Assembly (NCBI GenBank): GCA_949361645.1
Contig: OX442429.1
Location: 2,235,231 to 2,299,230 of the forward strand
Length of the DNA stretch: 64,000 nt
Direction of reading: 5' to 3'
From: Spongilla lacustris
Lineage: Eukaryota > Porifera > Demospongiae > Spongillida > Spongillidae
Shown here one piece after another: positions 45,001 through 60,000 of this stretch; the first letter of the stretch is position 1, and each line of letters starts with the position of its first letter. A model generated the notes under the pieces. That model was not told the origin of the DNA, did not search any database, and saw only the letters and a list, made by a program, of their open reading frames with translations. Position numbers and translations under genes: made by a program.

Positions 45001-48000
45001 CAGTCTGCTGGGCCTGGGGAAGCCATCCTCGCTGCCCAGGGTGTGGAGGGGGGCAAAGAAGCCTAAGCACAGGAAAGGTGACAGGGGGGAACCCAAGGAA
45101 TTGAAGCTTGATCTTGACTCTAAAGTGCCTACAGACACAGTTTTTTTGGATGATGAGGTGGGTAAATTGCAGTTTATCTTGTGGTTGTGTCTTCTGTGTG
45201 CACATGTACATTTATTTTAAGTACACATGTACACGTACTTATCACATTTATGGGCTTAATATGCATATGTGCATGTACATCTACATGTGTATTGACTTTA
45301 TAATGTACATGTACATGTGTATTGACTTTGTACATGTGTATTGACTTTGTACATGTACATGTACATGTGTATTGACTTTATAATGTACATGTACATGTGT
45401 ATTGACTTTGTACATGTACATGTAGTTTTTATGCATGTACATGTACTTGTGTACTAAGCTTATGAAAAAGGGTAAGCTGGTTATGGAACAGCAGCCTGCT
45501 AATGTGGATGTGATGCAAATACTGAACATAGCTTAGACATGTACATGTACATTGTACATGTATGTAATGCTATATGCACACTGGCATTGACACTAAGGCC
45601 ATTGTCCCATGCTGCATAACTGCATGTCTAAGCACCACCAGGTGCCTTGACTTTAGGCCACTCTCTTGACTAAGGCTAGTACTAACATTGCAAGGGTCAT
45701 GCTTGTTACTCATGTTGCTGTAATCAGCAACACACTAATTCACATCCTTGTGCTTATTGTATTACATACATGTAAGCAGTTCACATAAGTGTGTGCATGC
45801 ACAACATAATGAATAATGCCCCATATTCACATCCACATTGCTCTCTCATGAATGTTTCCATATACATGTATGTACATGTATACACCCCAACCACAACAAA
45901 CCTCTCCATACACACACATAGATCTGCACATACATGTAGGTAAACCGGTATACATGTACATGTACATGTACATGTATACATGTAAGGTGAAGGTTGTTTA
46001 ACAAATGTCTCTCCACAAATATCATTGCTACATGTACATGTGTCCATTATGTTCTGCTCATGGACTTACAGTATATTATATTCATGTTCATGTGTACATG
46101 TATTTAATGCAGTTGTGTTTACAGTTTTTAGAGGTTCTTAATGATGCATATACATTGTGTACATGGACTCTTGTACCATCATCATACCATTGCCATGATG
46201 TGCACAGCCCCATCTTTTGTAAATGTACATCATGTACATGTAGGTGGATGAAACAAATAGGTGTGAAGCAGGGAGAATTCAATCTTACAGCTACATTACA
46301 TGTACATGTGTACGTGTATGTTGTACTACATGTAAATGTACATGTGTTCGTGTATGTGTATGTTGTATTACATGTGCATGTGTACGTGCATATTGTATTA
46401 TGTGTATATTGTATTACATGTACACCTACAATGTATGTGTACATGTACATGTATGTTGTATTACATGTACATGTACATGTGTACATGAATAGTGCACTAC
46501 ATGTGCATGTAATACAACCTACATGTACATGTAGTGCACCATTATCCAAATTCATGCTACCACTAAGTTTGCACACCTTTTTGTTCAGTAGTCAGCAATC
46601 ATCAGTGTACTAGATGACCAGTTTTAACATAATCAATATACATGTACATGTGCATGCATTCAGTACAATGTAGATAAATATCTTGCGCAATAGAGAGCCC
46701 GTAAATTATTGTGGCCTTAGTTAAGTGTGTACATACACATGTACATGTATGCTGTAAGTACACTATCATGTGCATGTAGTGTACATAATAGTGCCCTTAC
46801 ATGTACATGTTTGTACATGTGCACATATATGTTCATTCCATCTCTAAAACGCATGCAACATGAACCCATTGCCTTGCACATTCATTTTGCTGGGGAACAA
46901 TTTACAACAGACCTGCAGTTTTACTACATGTACTTTTTATGTCCTATACCAAACGTGCGTTAAGCATGTGTACATGTATGTTAGGAGGGAGAGGAAATAG
47001 GGAGGGCCCGAAGGGCCCCTTAGGGCTTAGGGGTACGGTCGCGCAAAGAGCGTGGTTGGACCCAACTTTCCACCCGGAGCACGAATCCAGTGTCAAATTA
47101 CACCCCGGGTGCCGTCCAGACACTTTCAAATGAAGCTGCGTGTCGAATCAAAAAAATTGAACCGGCTCGTCCCCAGTCCCCATCGGGGACAAGGCGCCTT
47201 TGGCACTGTGCTGCGCGCGCCGTATAAAACGGCCTGGCAGTGTTCTCGCATGTGCCTGTATGAGGGAGAATGTGGGCTGTGAATGTGGTGGTTACAGCTG
47301 TCTGTAGGTGTGCAGCTGTACTCATCCCTCAATATTCCTTCAGGACAAATTTCTGGCTGTTCCAACAAGCAATTCCCAGACATCGGGCAAAGGCTCTCCA
47401 CTGAAGAGGTCCCATCTGCCTGACCCCGAGACCTCAGAGTGGAGGTTTGGCCCGGCGAAGGTGTGGTATGACATGATGGGGGTCCCTGAAGATGGGCAGG
47501 GCTTCAGCTATGGCTACAAAGTGAAGGTTAGACTTTTGGTTTACTTACGTGCATGTAAATTTCCTTATCTTACTTGTCTTACATGTACATGTACATGCAT
47601 GTGTACATGTGTACATGTACAGGTATTGTACATGTATATAGTTCATGAATCAGTCACTTTACACTACAACGGTTGAGTGAATTCTGCAAATTGTTCCCAA
47701 TTGCTCAGAAATTTTGTAGTCATACATTTGTGTATTATGATGCCACAAGTCCCCGATCTGTTAGGCCAACTCACCTGAGTCAGAAGATGAAGGAAAACCA
47801 CCGTCAGTGGAGGGAGGCATTGCTCCCTATGTACCCCCGGATGAAGCATTTCTGATGGTTATGCAGGACAGCTGGGAGAACAAGATCCTTTGGGATGTTC
47901 CCTACACTCCTGGGCCACTCACATCGGGGATGGGTAAGATATCCATGCTGCTCTGTGAACTGGTCGTTATCCTATTCAGCACATATATGTGTCTTCACTT

Positions 48001-51000
48001 GTGTATGCATGGCTGTGTGCATGTGCAGTACATGCAAATGTATTGTCAAAGCTGTTACATGTACATGTACAGGGTGTTCCTCAAGCAAGGAAATTTGTTT
48101 ATAAATGAAACCAATAACAGTCAATTAATTGTTAATTATTGTCAAAAATTCTAACAGCACATGCTGGTGGACTAAATTAATGCCATCATTAATGGTTAAT
48201 TAAATATTGATTAAAATCACAAAAACCCCTCCTAAATCAAGTACATTGTGAAAATCATGAATCAAGATTTCAATTTGGAATAACTCCTAAACAGAAGTAA
48301 TTACAGTTTGCAGCTTTTAAATAACCTACACATGTACCCACCCTTACATTTGTTGTTGTTAACTTGAAATGAGTGGTCATTGTATCTTGATTTAGTGGTT
48401 TGAATTTAGGCAAGTTAGAATCACTAAAATTCAAACAAATGTTGGAGCTTTGGATGCATATAAAATTTATACGTTTTTAATTAGGTGTTGGCAGGAATTA
48501 TTAATTGATTTTAATTCCTTAGATTTTAGTTAATTACATCAGCATTTCAACCCACATTAGTACATTATCAGTTTGTGGTTAATTTACATGTATAAAGGAT
48601 TTTCCTTGATTGTGGGTATGCAACCTACATGTACATGTACATGTCCATGCACAAGTGCGTATACAGTGTACATTGTACCTTATCGCCCAACTAGTGTGTG
48701 TGCATGTACAGGTGTGTGTATGCAGCTTGTGTGTAAAGCTGTGGTTTTATACAGGTGGTTCCTGGTCTGGTGGAGAGGGTACAGGTAGTGTGGTAAAGCC
48801 TCCTCCTAATCCTGGCCCCCAGCAGCAGCCCCCTGCGGCAGAGACCCCCGATATTGCGTACTCGATGTTCCCCATAGAGAACCATGAACTAGTGCACACA
48901 AGATGGGAAGATGATGTCATTTGGGATTCTGAGGCAAGTCAATATCTTTACTGTAGGCATATAGTTGTGCTAAGTGCAGCACAGTGAAGTGTGTGATCAA
49001 GAGCTGAAATAGCAATGTGCGTGTATGTGAGTGCATGTACACATGTACTGTCTGGAGCATTTGTACATGTACACTGTACATGCATACCAGGTCGACTTTC
49101 TCATACATGTAAATTGTAAGGTGTTTTTGTTAAGTGTAACATGTACATATGTACAGTCGCAATAGTTTGTCTTGTCTAGCAGCTGGCCAGACATGAAACC
49201 AAAATGAAAACGCTAAAGTGAACAAATGATATTACAAAAGTACAGAAGCTGTACATACTGTATAATTTGAAAAACAGAATAATAGTCACGATGGGGATAG
49301 GATGGTTAATCACAGTACTTTACATGTAATGTGCATGTGTTGTGTGCATGTGTTTATTTTTTTGCCTATTGCATTCTTCCAGGCTGTGGACCATGTTCCA
49401 AAACCCAGTGTGGTCCGTTTTGACCCCAATGACCCCAACTTTATTCTTGGGATACCAGAAGAACCTGCTTCAGCTACTAGTACTGAGGTTGCTAAAGATG
49501 GGAAGAAAGTAAGTTATACATGTACATATACCTGGTCAACATGTGTGCTAAGCCAATAGGCGAAATCAAGATCTACATATTCAAAATTTAACTGTATTTG
49601 GGCTTTTAAATGTCTGATGTCCTGGATGTCTACCTAGGAGTGTGTTTGTACACCATATGGGATATGGAAAATTCTCAGCTGCGATTGATGGTTCAGGCAT
49701 GTTGTACAATTCTTCTTTTCTGTTTGGGCCGAAAAATTAAAGGTCTATGTGTACACGTAAATTCATTTGCTGCTAACAACTCATCAGAGTATACATTGTG
49801 TAGCTACCCCAGTGCAATTTACATGTACATGTACATGTACACATTCTGATAAATTGCACTGAGGTACATACATGTACATGTAGCTCCACTTAGACAATTT
49901 GTTTTACATGTACACATGTACACATGTAAGCTAGAGCAGTGCATGAATGGATTTACATGTACATGTAGGCCTCGAATGTTTTGGCCCAAGTAGTGAAGGA
50001 GTTGTACAACAATTCTGAATTGTCAATTGCAGCTGACAATCTTTCACACCAGAATGCCATATTACTCTGCAGTATTCAAATGAATCCCACAGGACATAAA
50101 TATTAGTTGTAAACGGTACATGTACATGTATCAGTATTTAATGAAATATTGTTACATGTACATGTACCGCAGGACATCAAAAAGGTCTCAAAGATCTGGG
50201 CCAGCAAGCTGGGTAAGTCAGAGTCCCAGCAGTCCCCGGCTGCAATGCTCCTCAAGAAGGACATGTTTAACCTCTCCAATGATGACTACTACAATCCAAA
50301 GCATGTCTCCAGCTCCAGCACTGTGTCTGGCTTTGACAGTAGTGTGGTGCAACATTCCATTCCAGCCCTAGAGCTCTACCAGCCATGGTTCCCAACCTAT
50401 TGGACCATGAATACGCTCAGAAACTACCACCGTCCGAAGCTCAACACCAAGCTGCGGTGTGAGCCGGGTAAGAAGAGTACTGGCTACTACCACCTCAGCA
50501 ACCTCGCTCAGAATATCATCAAGAAGGATAAGGTGGGTGTGTGTTTACTGTCCTCTGCTCAAACATCCTGTAGTCTTTGACTTCATGTATTCAAGTAAGG
50601 TAAACTGCCATATTAGAACGGGTTGGATTTATTGGAACGGGAGTCCGAAATAGTGGTAGGGGTTTGAACCTCATTCTTTTCGAAACGAGGTACATGTACA
50701 TGTACATGTACATGTACTATTCCTCTGTAAACTACGTTGGACCCGCCATTTCAATAAAGCCAACCTGTTCAAATTTGGCAGTTTACCTTAATTAAAAAAA
50801 AAAACATTCTCTATGAGACATTTGGAGGTACAAACTTTACATGTATACATGTATGTTGTATGTACATATACATAGGATTTGAAGGTGAAAAAAGGAGTTG
50901 TTAAAAGGAAAAATGAAATCATCCTACATTACATTTTGCACTTTACATTTTTGTTTTTGCTACACTGTAAATATAGGAATTGTTTTGATTTTACCTTATG

Positions 51001-54000
51001 TCTCGTTTTCATGCTTTTATCACTTTCAAATACATGTATGTATATAAATGTATCACCAACTTTCTCAAAGAAGAATGCTTTTATTGTTTTGAAAATATTT
51101 TTGGTAACCAATGAATAAAATTTGCAGTTTGCATTCTCCCTCCACCCCCTCCCCTCCTCTCCCTCCACCCCCTCCTCTCCTCTCCCTCTACCCCCTCCTC
51201 TCCTCTCCCTCCACCCCCTCCTCTCCTCTCCCTCCACCCCCTCCTCTCCTCTCCCTCCACCCCCTCCTCTCCTCTCCCTCCACCCCCTCCTCTTCTCTCC
51301 CTCTTCCTCTGTCTGGTAGCAATGTGCATAGAAAATCTGTGCAATGTGTAATGCTCTATCCAGTGATCTGATGTTTGTGCTGACCTCCTTGCTGGCAGGA
51401 ACGTGAGAAGGAGAGGATCAGCTCTGGGGGTGGTGAGGTCTTCTTCATGAGGACCCCAATGGACCTCAGTGCCTGTGATGGTCACCTCATCCTTTGTGAG
51501 TACAGCGAGCAGCACCCACCCCTGGTCATGTGTACGGGCATGGCCACAAAGGTCAAGAACTACTACAGAAGACCAGAGGTATTGTGTGTGTGTGTGCACA
51601 TACATGTACAGTACAGTGTACAGTATACAGTTTATTATACAGTAAGTATACATGTACATGTGATGTATGGAGTACACAGCTGAGTGCTAAGCTGAATTCA
51701 GTCAATTGTTGCATATGCAGGACAAGTGGCCATGTTCTTAGTACATGTACATGTACATGTACATGTACACGGGAAGAAGGGATGCTAGTGTGCTGTACAT
51801 GTACATTCCTGCAGTACATTGTACATGTACATGCATACATATACATGTATATGTACACGTGCTAGGCTTTGTTTGCCATAAAAATGTTTACTGGTACATG
51901 GCATGTACACATGTACATGTAGTACATTCATGTCTAGGGTAGCAATTTATCACTTCTATTATGTTTTAATTCCCTAGCGACAAGGAAAATGCCATGCTCC
52001 GCAATTGGAATATGGTGAGACTACCTATGTTCAGAACCTAACCCATTTCCTTGGAAACATAAGGCCTGGGCAGACATTGCAGGTTAGTCCATAGTGGGAC
52101 AAATGACAATTCAAATGGTGTTGTTACATGTGTACATGTACATGTACATAACAAGCTGTTTATGCAGTGTACAGCGTGATGTTTTCACATACTATGTACA
52201 TGATGTATACATTGACACACTCATATACATGTACATGTGTACTGTGCTGTATATGTACAAGTATAGTCCATGTACATGTATACACATGTACATGCATGTA
52301 CATGTACATGTACATATATGTACAGTATCCACCGAAAAAAAGTGGACAAACCAAAACGTAAATTATGGGCCAACAGAAACACTGATACTTCAGCTAAAGT
52401 GATATATGTATAGACCATTCATCCACACATATGCTAATGTATTCAACTTCTGATTGCCTGTCTGCATGCAACCACCACTCTCTAGCCAACACAACTATAT
52501 TTTTTGTCCCACATTAAAACGCAGCATTTTTTCGTAACGTATTGTTCCAGTTACAACTAGATGTATTAGTAAACACTGCTGTCATATTTATTTTTCAAAG
52601 TTGTTGTTCTGCCGTTTGAAAACTGCATGCATATTGCGATGCTCGAGAAACCTAGGTTTCCCGCCAAAGATTAAAATTAGAGGCCTAACTAAGTACTGAT
52701 AAATGTGTATGTTATATTCGTGTACCAATTGTTTTGCTTGAAGATTGAATCCACTCTGTTTTGTAGGGTGTGGCATAGGTCTCTAATTTTAATCTTTGGC
52801 GGGAAACCTATGTTTCTCGAGCCTCGCAATATGCATGCAGTTTACAAACGGCAGAACAACAAACTTGAAAAACAAACATGACAGCAGTGTTTAATAATAC
52901 ATGTAGTTGTACATGTAACTGGAACAATACGTTATGAAAAAGTGCTGCGTTTTAATGTGGGACAAAAAATACAGTTGTGTTTGCTAGAGAGTGGTGGTTG
53001 CATGCAGACAGGCAATCAAAAATTGAATACATTAGCATATGTGTGGATGAATGGTCTATACATATATCACTTTAGCTGAAGTACCAGTGTTTCTGTTGGC
53101 CCATAATTTACGTTTTGGTTTGTCCACTTTTTTTCGGTGGATACTGTACATTATACATGGCTACTAACTTTAGAATAATAGACCTTAACACTGTTCAGCA
53201 ATATTCCTGGATGTACATGTACATGTATAGTACATGTATGTAATGTTACCTGTATGTGCATTTACATGTACATGTACAGTACTTGTATGTACATTTATAC
53301 GTTGCATCATTGCTTTGTTTTGCAGAGTTTTGAGAACAACCTTTTCAGGGCTCCAGCATACGCCCATACCGTGCCTGAAACTGACTTTCTGGTCATTGCA
53401 TCTGGAGACCAGCTGAACATTCGTGATGTGAGGACCGTCTTTGTGGTGGGTCAGGAGTGTCCAAAGGTCGAGGTTCCAGCACCCAATTCTAAAGCAGCAA
53501 CACAGACACAGAAAGAACTCCTTCAGGTGAGCTAGTTGATGGAATTACCAAGGTGTCTGTTATTCTTCTTCAGTGGCTGTAACTACACATTTACACAAAA
53601 TGTAAAAATGTAATACAAAAAAAAATTGGTGATGTAGGATTTGTACATGTACATGTAGACTGCAATTGAGTAAAAACTGAGGAAACAAGGGATTACGGAA
53701 ATTATACATAATGTACATTCATCAATTTATAAATATTACAGGCCAACATTATTTAGCAAAGCTACCTGCCTGAAATAAATTGCTAAATGTAAATGTAAAT
53801 ATTTATAGATTAAGGAATTCATGTATAATTTCCATAATCCCTTATTTCCTCACTTTTTACTCAATTGCTTTCTACAAATCCTACATGTACATCACCAATT
53901 TAATTTGTGATGTGCTGCTTCTACATGTGCATGTATATGTGTCTGTGCTACATTGTGTATTTTTAACACCCTATTTGAGAAAATTAGTCGAAAAACATGG

Positions 54001-57000
54001 TTTTAAGTTGAAAAATACACATATTGTGATAGCCTACATGTACAGTAACTCTTTGTACGATGTTTGGTGCTATTCCTAGCTTTGTACCATATTTGATTTT
54101 TAAAAAAAACAAAACATACTTGTACATGTACCATACAAACCTGAGAACCTATATAACATCGCTGTATTGCATTCATACCATTATTAGTAACTAGTACGTT
54201 GCTTATCAATGGTACACTTCTTTCCTCTTATTTATCTGGATAAGGTACACATATTTCGTTTGTTCCAAGAGAGTGATGACATGCCAAGGAGAATAAAGAT
54301 GGATTCCATCCGCAAACTATTTCCTCCTGTTGCAATGTCAGAGAGTGTAATAAGAAAAGTTCTCAAGCTAAGTGCAGACTTCAAGAGAGAAGGTATGGCT
54401 GTAGCACTCACGGTACATGCATTGTACATGTGCATGTAAAGCACATCCTGCACTGTGCAGGATATTTAAGATTGCTGACCATATTTGTACATGTTACTTG
54501 TACCTGGTACTTGTTGCCATGTGGCTGACCAGATGGGTTCACATGCCTGTTTGTTGAAGGGGTTACAATTCCTTGACAAAAACCAAACAAAAAAATGCGA
54601 CACATAATTACAACATTTACATGTACATATAAGATTGAATTTGGAAATAGGGCTACTGCAAGGATAGACCCCTCTGATATGTTTTCCGCAGTCATTTATA
54701 TGTCTATCTAGACAGATTACATACATGTATGATGGGAGGGCAAAGTTGGGATGTAATTCTTGGAGTTACAGGTACCTGGTGACAAGTGAACATTGAGGGA
54801 CACAAAAGGTCACCTTTCATTGCATCACCTTTCCAACCAATGATAGCACATCTGGAAAGGTTTTTTTTTTTTTTAATTTCCTTGCCAGCACTGTGTTTTT
54901 GCAGATCAATACTTACATGTACATGTAAGGTTGTAGATTCAATTTACTGTATACAGCTGTTACATGTACATGTACATGTACAATTTTTGAAAGTCAAATT
55001 GATACAATTTACATGTGTACATGCATAAAACCTAAATTAATGCGGTCAGTTTATTACTGCTTCCATAATGCATACATTGTACATGTACATACATGTAATT
55101 TGCACCTCTGATGACATGTACATGTACATGTAATGTACCTTTCAGTTATAAAGAGCATACATGTACATGTACCAACTCAAATCTCTCACTTTTGCTTTTA
55201 AAATATACATGTACACATACATGTACACTGTATTACGTGTAGGTTATTGTACCATGGGCCCCGACATATATGCATGGCTCTACCCCATCATGCAGTTGGC
55301 ATTTACGTTTGCAGGAGATTTAACTAGTCCCACTGTACATACATGTACATGTATGTATGTTGTGCATAGGGTATGAGACTGGCTACTGGTACCTGCGGCA
55401 TGACTTCAGACTACCCTCTGAAGATGAGCTGAGAGCAATGCTCAGTCCTGACCAATACTGCGCTTACACCGGCATGCTTGCTGCTGAGCAGAGGTTGAAG
55501 GTGAGAGTAACAATAAATCCTTCACTACATGTATATCACAGTACTTATTGGTTTTAGTATATACACTGTAAGTGTGGGTAACTCTTACAGACCATGTTGT
55601 AGACATGTCATTATACATGTAAGTTGTTTGTTTTATTTCCCCCAAGGATGCTGGGTACAGAAGCAAATCACTTTTTAGTGTGGAAGAAGATGATGAAGAA
55701 TATACTCAGAAGATTGATGATGAGGTAATGTACACACACCACACAGTCACATACATGTACATGTACATGTACACACACACGTGTACACACGTACAAGCAC
55801 ATACACCACTGTACTGTACATTGCACATGTAGTGTAATTAATTTTTCCTTAAAACTTTTGTTACAACTTTGTTACAACTATTTATACATGTACTTACACG
55901 TACAAATGTATGTGTAATTTAGCTGGTTTTATGTTCCATGTTTAATAATAATAATAATAATAATTTATTTGACAAGGATGTGTGTCAATGCTTCTCTGAA
56001 TGCACAGCGTTAGACACCTCTGATATTGATTGGATGCAAGCACAACTCAGTCTTAGTAGGGGTGGACTTGGCCTTCGTAGCTTGTCATGCCATTCCACTG
56101 CAGCGTACCTAGCTTCACTTAGTAGATGTAGTTCGGCCTTTGACAAGTCCTTTAATTTGCATTTGTCTGAATCAATCGTGCTTTTATAATGAGTTATTGC
56201 CAGCAGCTGATTCCATCACTGAAGAGATATTAGCCACCTCTAACCTGAGCCAGCACACTTTGTCTAGCAAAATTGAAGATCAGCAGTTTCGGCAGCTGTT
56301 TGATCTCTCCTCTCCGGCCAATAGAGCTCGCTTATTATCAGTCTCTTCACGTCATGCCGCTTCTTGGCTTACTGTTATCCCCTCTCCAGGCCTTAACCTG
56401 CATCTAGAGCCTAATGAATTTCAGGTTGCCATCAAGTGGTGGCTTGGTATGGATGTTTCTTTTGACTCATGCTGTCCCTATTGTCCTAACCACAGGCTGG
56501 ACCCGCTTGGTCACCATGCATTGACGTGCAAACACGGGGGTGATGTGGTCTTGCGTCACAACAGCCTTCGTGATGTTTTGTGGAGTTCTGCCATAGGGCT
56601 TGCTTAGGAGGTCAGGTCGAAGTTGGAAGTGGTCTTGGTCTTGACAGGCTGCACTCTCGTCCTGCTGACGTACTGTACATGTACTTGTCAACAACTGGCA
56701 CCTTGGCAAACCTGCTGCTTTTGACCTCACTATCACTTCACCGCTTAACCCAACCACTTTGACTGAAGCAGGGGTGAGGTGTGGGTTATCTTCTCTGGTT
56801 GCTGAGGCAAGAAAGCATAATGCCAATGTGAAATGAATGAAACAAGATATAAAAACATTTTCTTTGGGAAAGTATGTGTGTAGAATTCAAAGACAATGGT
56901 GTATAAAAAGGAAGGGATCAAGGGATTGGACAAATAGTAATAATTCCTATATTTATTAACATAAATGTAATGCCATTCTCTAAATATTGGAATATTTATT

Positions 57001-60000
57001 GTATCTCCAATCTGTTGTTAATGTTTTTATAGCTTACATGTACATGTATGCATACATGTGGTAAATACACATGTACATATACATGTACATGTATGGTATT
57101 ACACTACATTTGGTAATGACAATTGTATATGTACATGTACAATGTAAATGTTTACATGTACATGTATGTGTACATGAATGTAAGAGTGCCATCCATTCCA
57201 TACGCTGTTTTCCATATACGTTCTTTGATGGTGGCATTGGTGTGCGGTTGTTACTGGTGTGTACATGTACATGCAGGTTCGTGGAGCACCTTGGAACACA
57301 ACTCATCACTTCATCAATGCTATGAAAGGCAAATACCAACTTTCAGTCACTGGTCCGGTGGACCCCACTGGTTGTGGAGAGGGCTTTTCTTACACTCGTC
57401 TTAACACCAGGGTATGTTATGTGTGTGTCTGTCTGCATGCACTCTGAAAGTGCATACTCACTTCATACATGTACCTCATGTGCAACTGTTGCACAGAGAT
57501 GGCATTGGTAACATGGTGATGAGGGTACCACATAATGTACATGTACATATACATGTGGCCTACACGTGCAGAAGAATTGTACATGTACATGTAGTCTCCG
57601 AGCTTGTACATTTACATTCTTTTATACAATTTTAAGCTGTTTGATAGGGTGTATATCAGTTACACATACACCATGTACAACCTCTTCTCGTTCAAGGAAG
57701 GATCAGTGATCAGAAGGAGACAATTCATGCATGTACATGTAGTACAGATATAAGTGTACATGTGCATGTATGTTTACATGTACACTACATAAGCATGTTC
57801 ATGTACGTACTGTTGTACATGTACACTACATAAACATGTACATGTACATGTACTGCACCTGAACATGTACATGTACAATGCGTATGTAGGATGCAGTGAC
57901 TTTTAGGCATGGTGCGGGTTCATACATGTAGTACTCACCTATCCCTACATGTACATCATGTACCCATGACAGCCAGCTTTGTGCTCTTACACAGCAGCAG
58001 CACACACTGGCTACAGGTGTATTGTCCCTCCAGGGAGGAAATCACCTGTACTTCTCTTTGTACATGTACACCACTCTTTCAAAAAGTTCATGCAGTTGTT
58101 GTACATACATGTGTTTTTCTGCCCACCTTTAGAAAGACACAAATAGTGGACTTCCACAGAACAAGAGATACAAGGCAGTCATGGGAACAGATGGTGATCT
58201 ACGAAAACTGAAGCTCAGCAAAGCACGGAATGTTTTAAGAGGATTTGGTGTTCCTGAAGAGGAGGTACTGGACACTGTCTATGTACACTGTACACTACTA
58301 CTCACGATTATACACATGTGTGCTAAAGCATGGGCATGTATATGTATGTGCATTCATTTCATTTACTGGGCACTGTATATGTGTGTGTTTACCCCATCCT
58401 AATACAGTGACCAGGGCCGGTTGGTACCAGGGTGGGACTCACTGCATACCCCACCCTGGTACTGGTCACTGTATACCCCGGTACTGGTCACTGTATACCC
58501 CACCCTGGTACTGGTCACTGTATACCCCACCCTGGTACTGGTCACTGTATACCCCACCCTGGTACTGGTCACTGTATACCCCACCCTGGTACTGGTCACT
58601 GTATACCCCACCCTGGTACTGGTCACTGTATACCCCACCCTGGTACTGGTCATTGTATACCCCACCCTGGTACTGGTCACTGTATACCCCACCCTGGTAC
58701 TGGTCACTGTATACCCCACCCTGGTACTGGTCACTGTATACCCCACCCTGGTACTGGTCACTGTATACCCCACCCTGGTACTGGTCACTGTATACCCCAC
58801 CCTGGTACTGGTCACTGTATACCCCACCCTGGTACTGGTCACCACCATTGTACCCCACTCTGTACATGATCTGCTTGCAGATTAACCGACTATCACGTTG
58901 GCAAGTTATTGACATGGTTAGAACTATTTCAACTGAGGCAGCCAAGTCTGGAGATGGAGGTGAGAGCACTCATCCATAAGCATGATGTCCTGTTGACCAT
59001 GTCACGTAATGACATTATCCATTTGCTTTGTTATCCCTGCATGTACATGTACATGTACATGTACATGTACATGTACATGTATGTGTGCATGTACATGTAT
59101 GTGTACATGTACATGTAGATTTACATGTACAAGCAATCAGATTTCTTTTGCATGTTGTCATTCAGCTAATTGAAATCTTGGCTTTATTTCAAACTTGCTT
59201 CTTTTTAGCGGGTCTGAAGTTTGCACGTGGTGCACGGTTTTCACAGATGGAAGCACAGGAGAAATATAAGGAGGAGTGTCAGAGGGTCTTTGACTTGCAA
59301 AACAGGTGTGTACAATGTACAACTTGTACACTACATGTGCATGTACAGTGTGTATGTTCATTACTAATTGCTACATCAATAATTTTGATGTAACATACAT
59401 ATACATATACATGTACATCTATGTACATGTACATGTACATGTATATGTTGAAAGACTTTCTGTGCCACCACATATTACATTCCAGCTTTATATTGAAGCA
59501 TGTTGTACTGTATACAATGTGCATGTACATGTATATACACTGTACATGGTTGCACATGTACATGTATGTGACTCTTCTTGCTGTACGCATATATTGTAGG
59601 GTTCTTGTATCAACGGAGCCACTCTCTACTGATGAAGATAGTGACAGCTCTGGAGAGAGCGATGATGAGTTAGGCAAGAACCTAGAGTCCTTGCTTGTTA
59701 GTAAGAAAACATCTGCGCAGCTCTCCCACGAACAAGAGGAAGCAGAAAGGGAAGAGCTTAAGAAGCTACTTTCAGAAGACAAGCCTGTGAGTGTACACAT
59801 GTACATGTACATATGATTCTGAACATGAACATGTATATGTACATGTATGTGTTTGTGTGCAATGATGACCTGGACCACCTTCACCCATGCCATGTCCAGT
59901 TCTCCATTGGCTCTGTTTTGAAATTAATTTTATATATACATGTACCTATACACGTGCATGTATAATTGACATACATGTACATGTACATGTACATGTGTAT

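Noticed and set aside
46005..46613. 202-codon [12 protein letters not shown] membrane-like frame
   Set aside because: Translation of ACATGT and related repeats within TAF1 intron 4.
47190..47245. Protein-kinase glycine-rich loop ([11 protein letters not shown])
   Set aside because: No VAIK, HRD or DFG motif follows and the frame ends soon after; chance match or tiny fragment, kept only as part of the GC-island note.
58245..58979. 244-codon repeat protein with YWSLYTPPW units
   Set aside because: It is the minisatellite read in one of four open frames, and it overlaps TAF1 exon 18 in the wrong frame.
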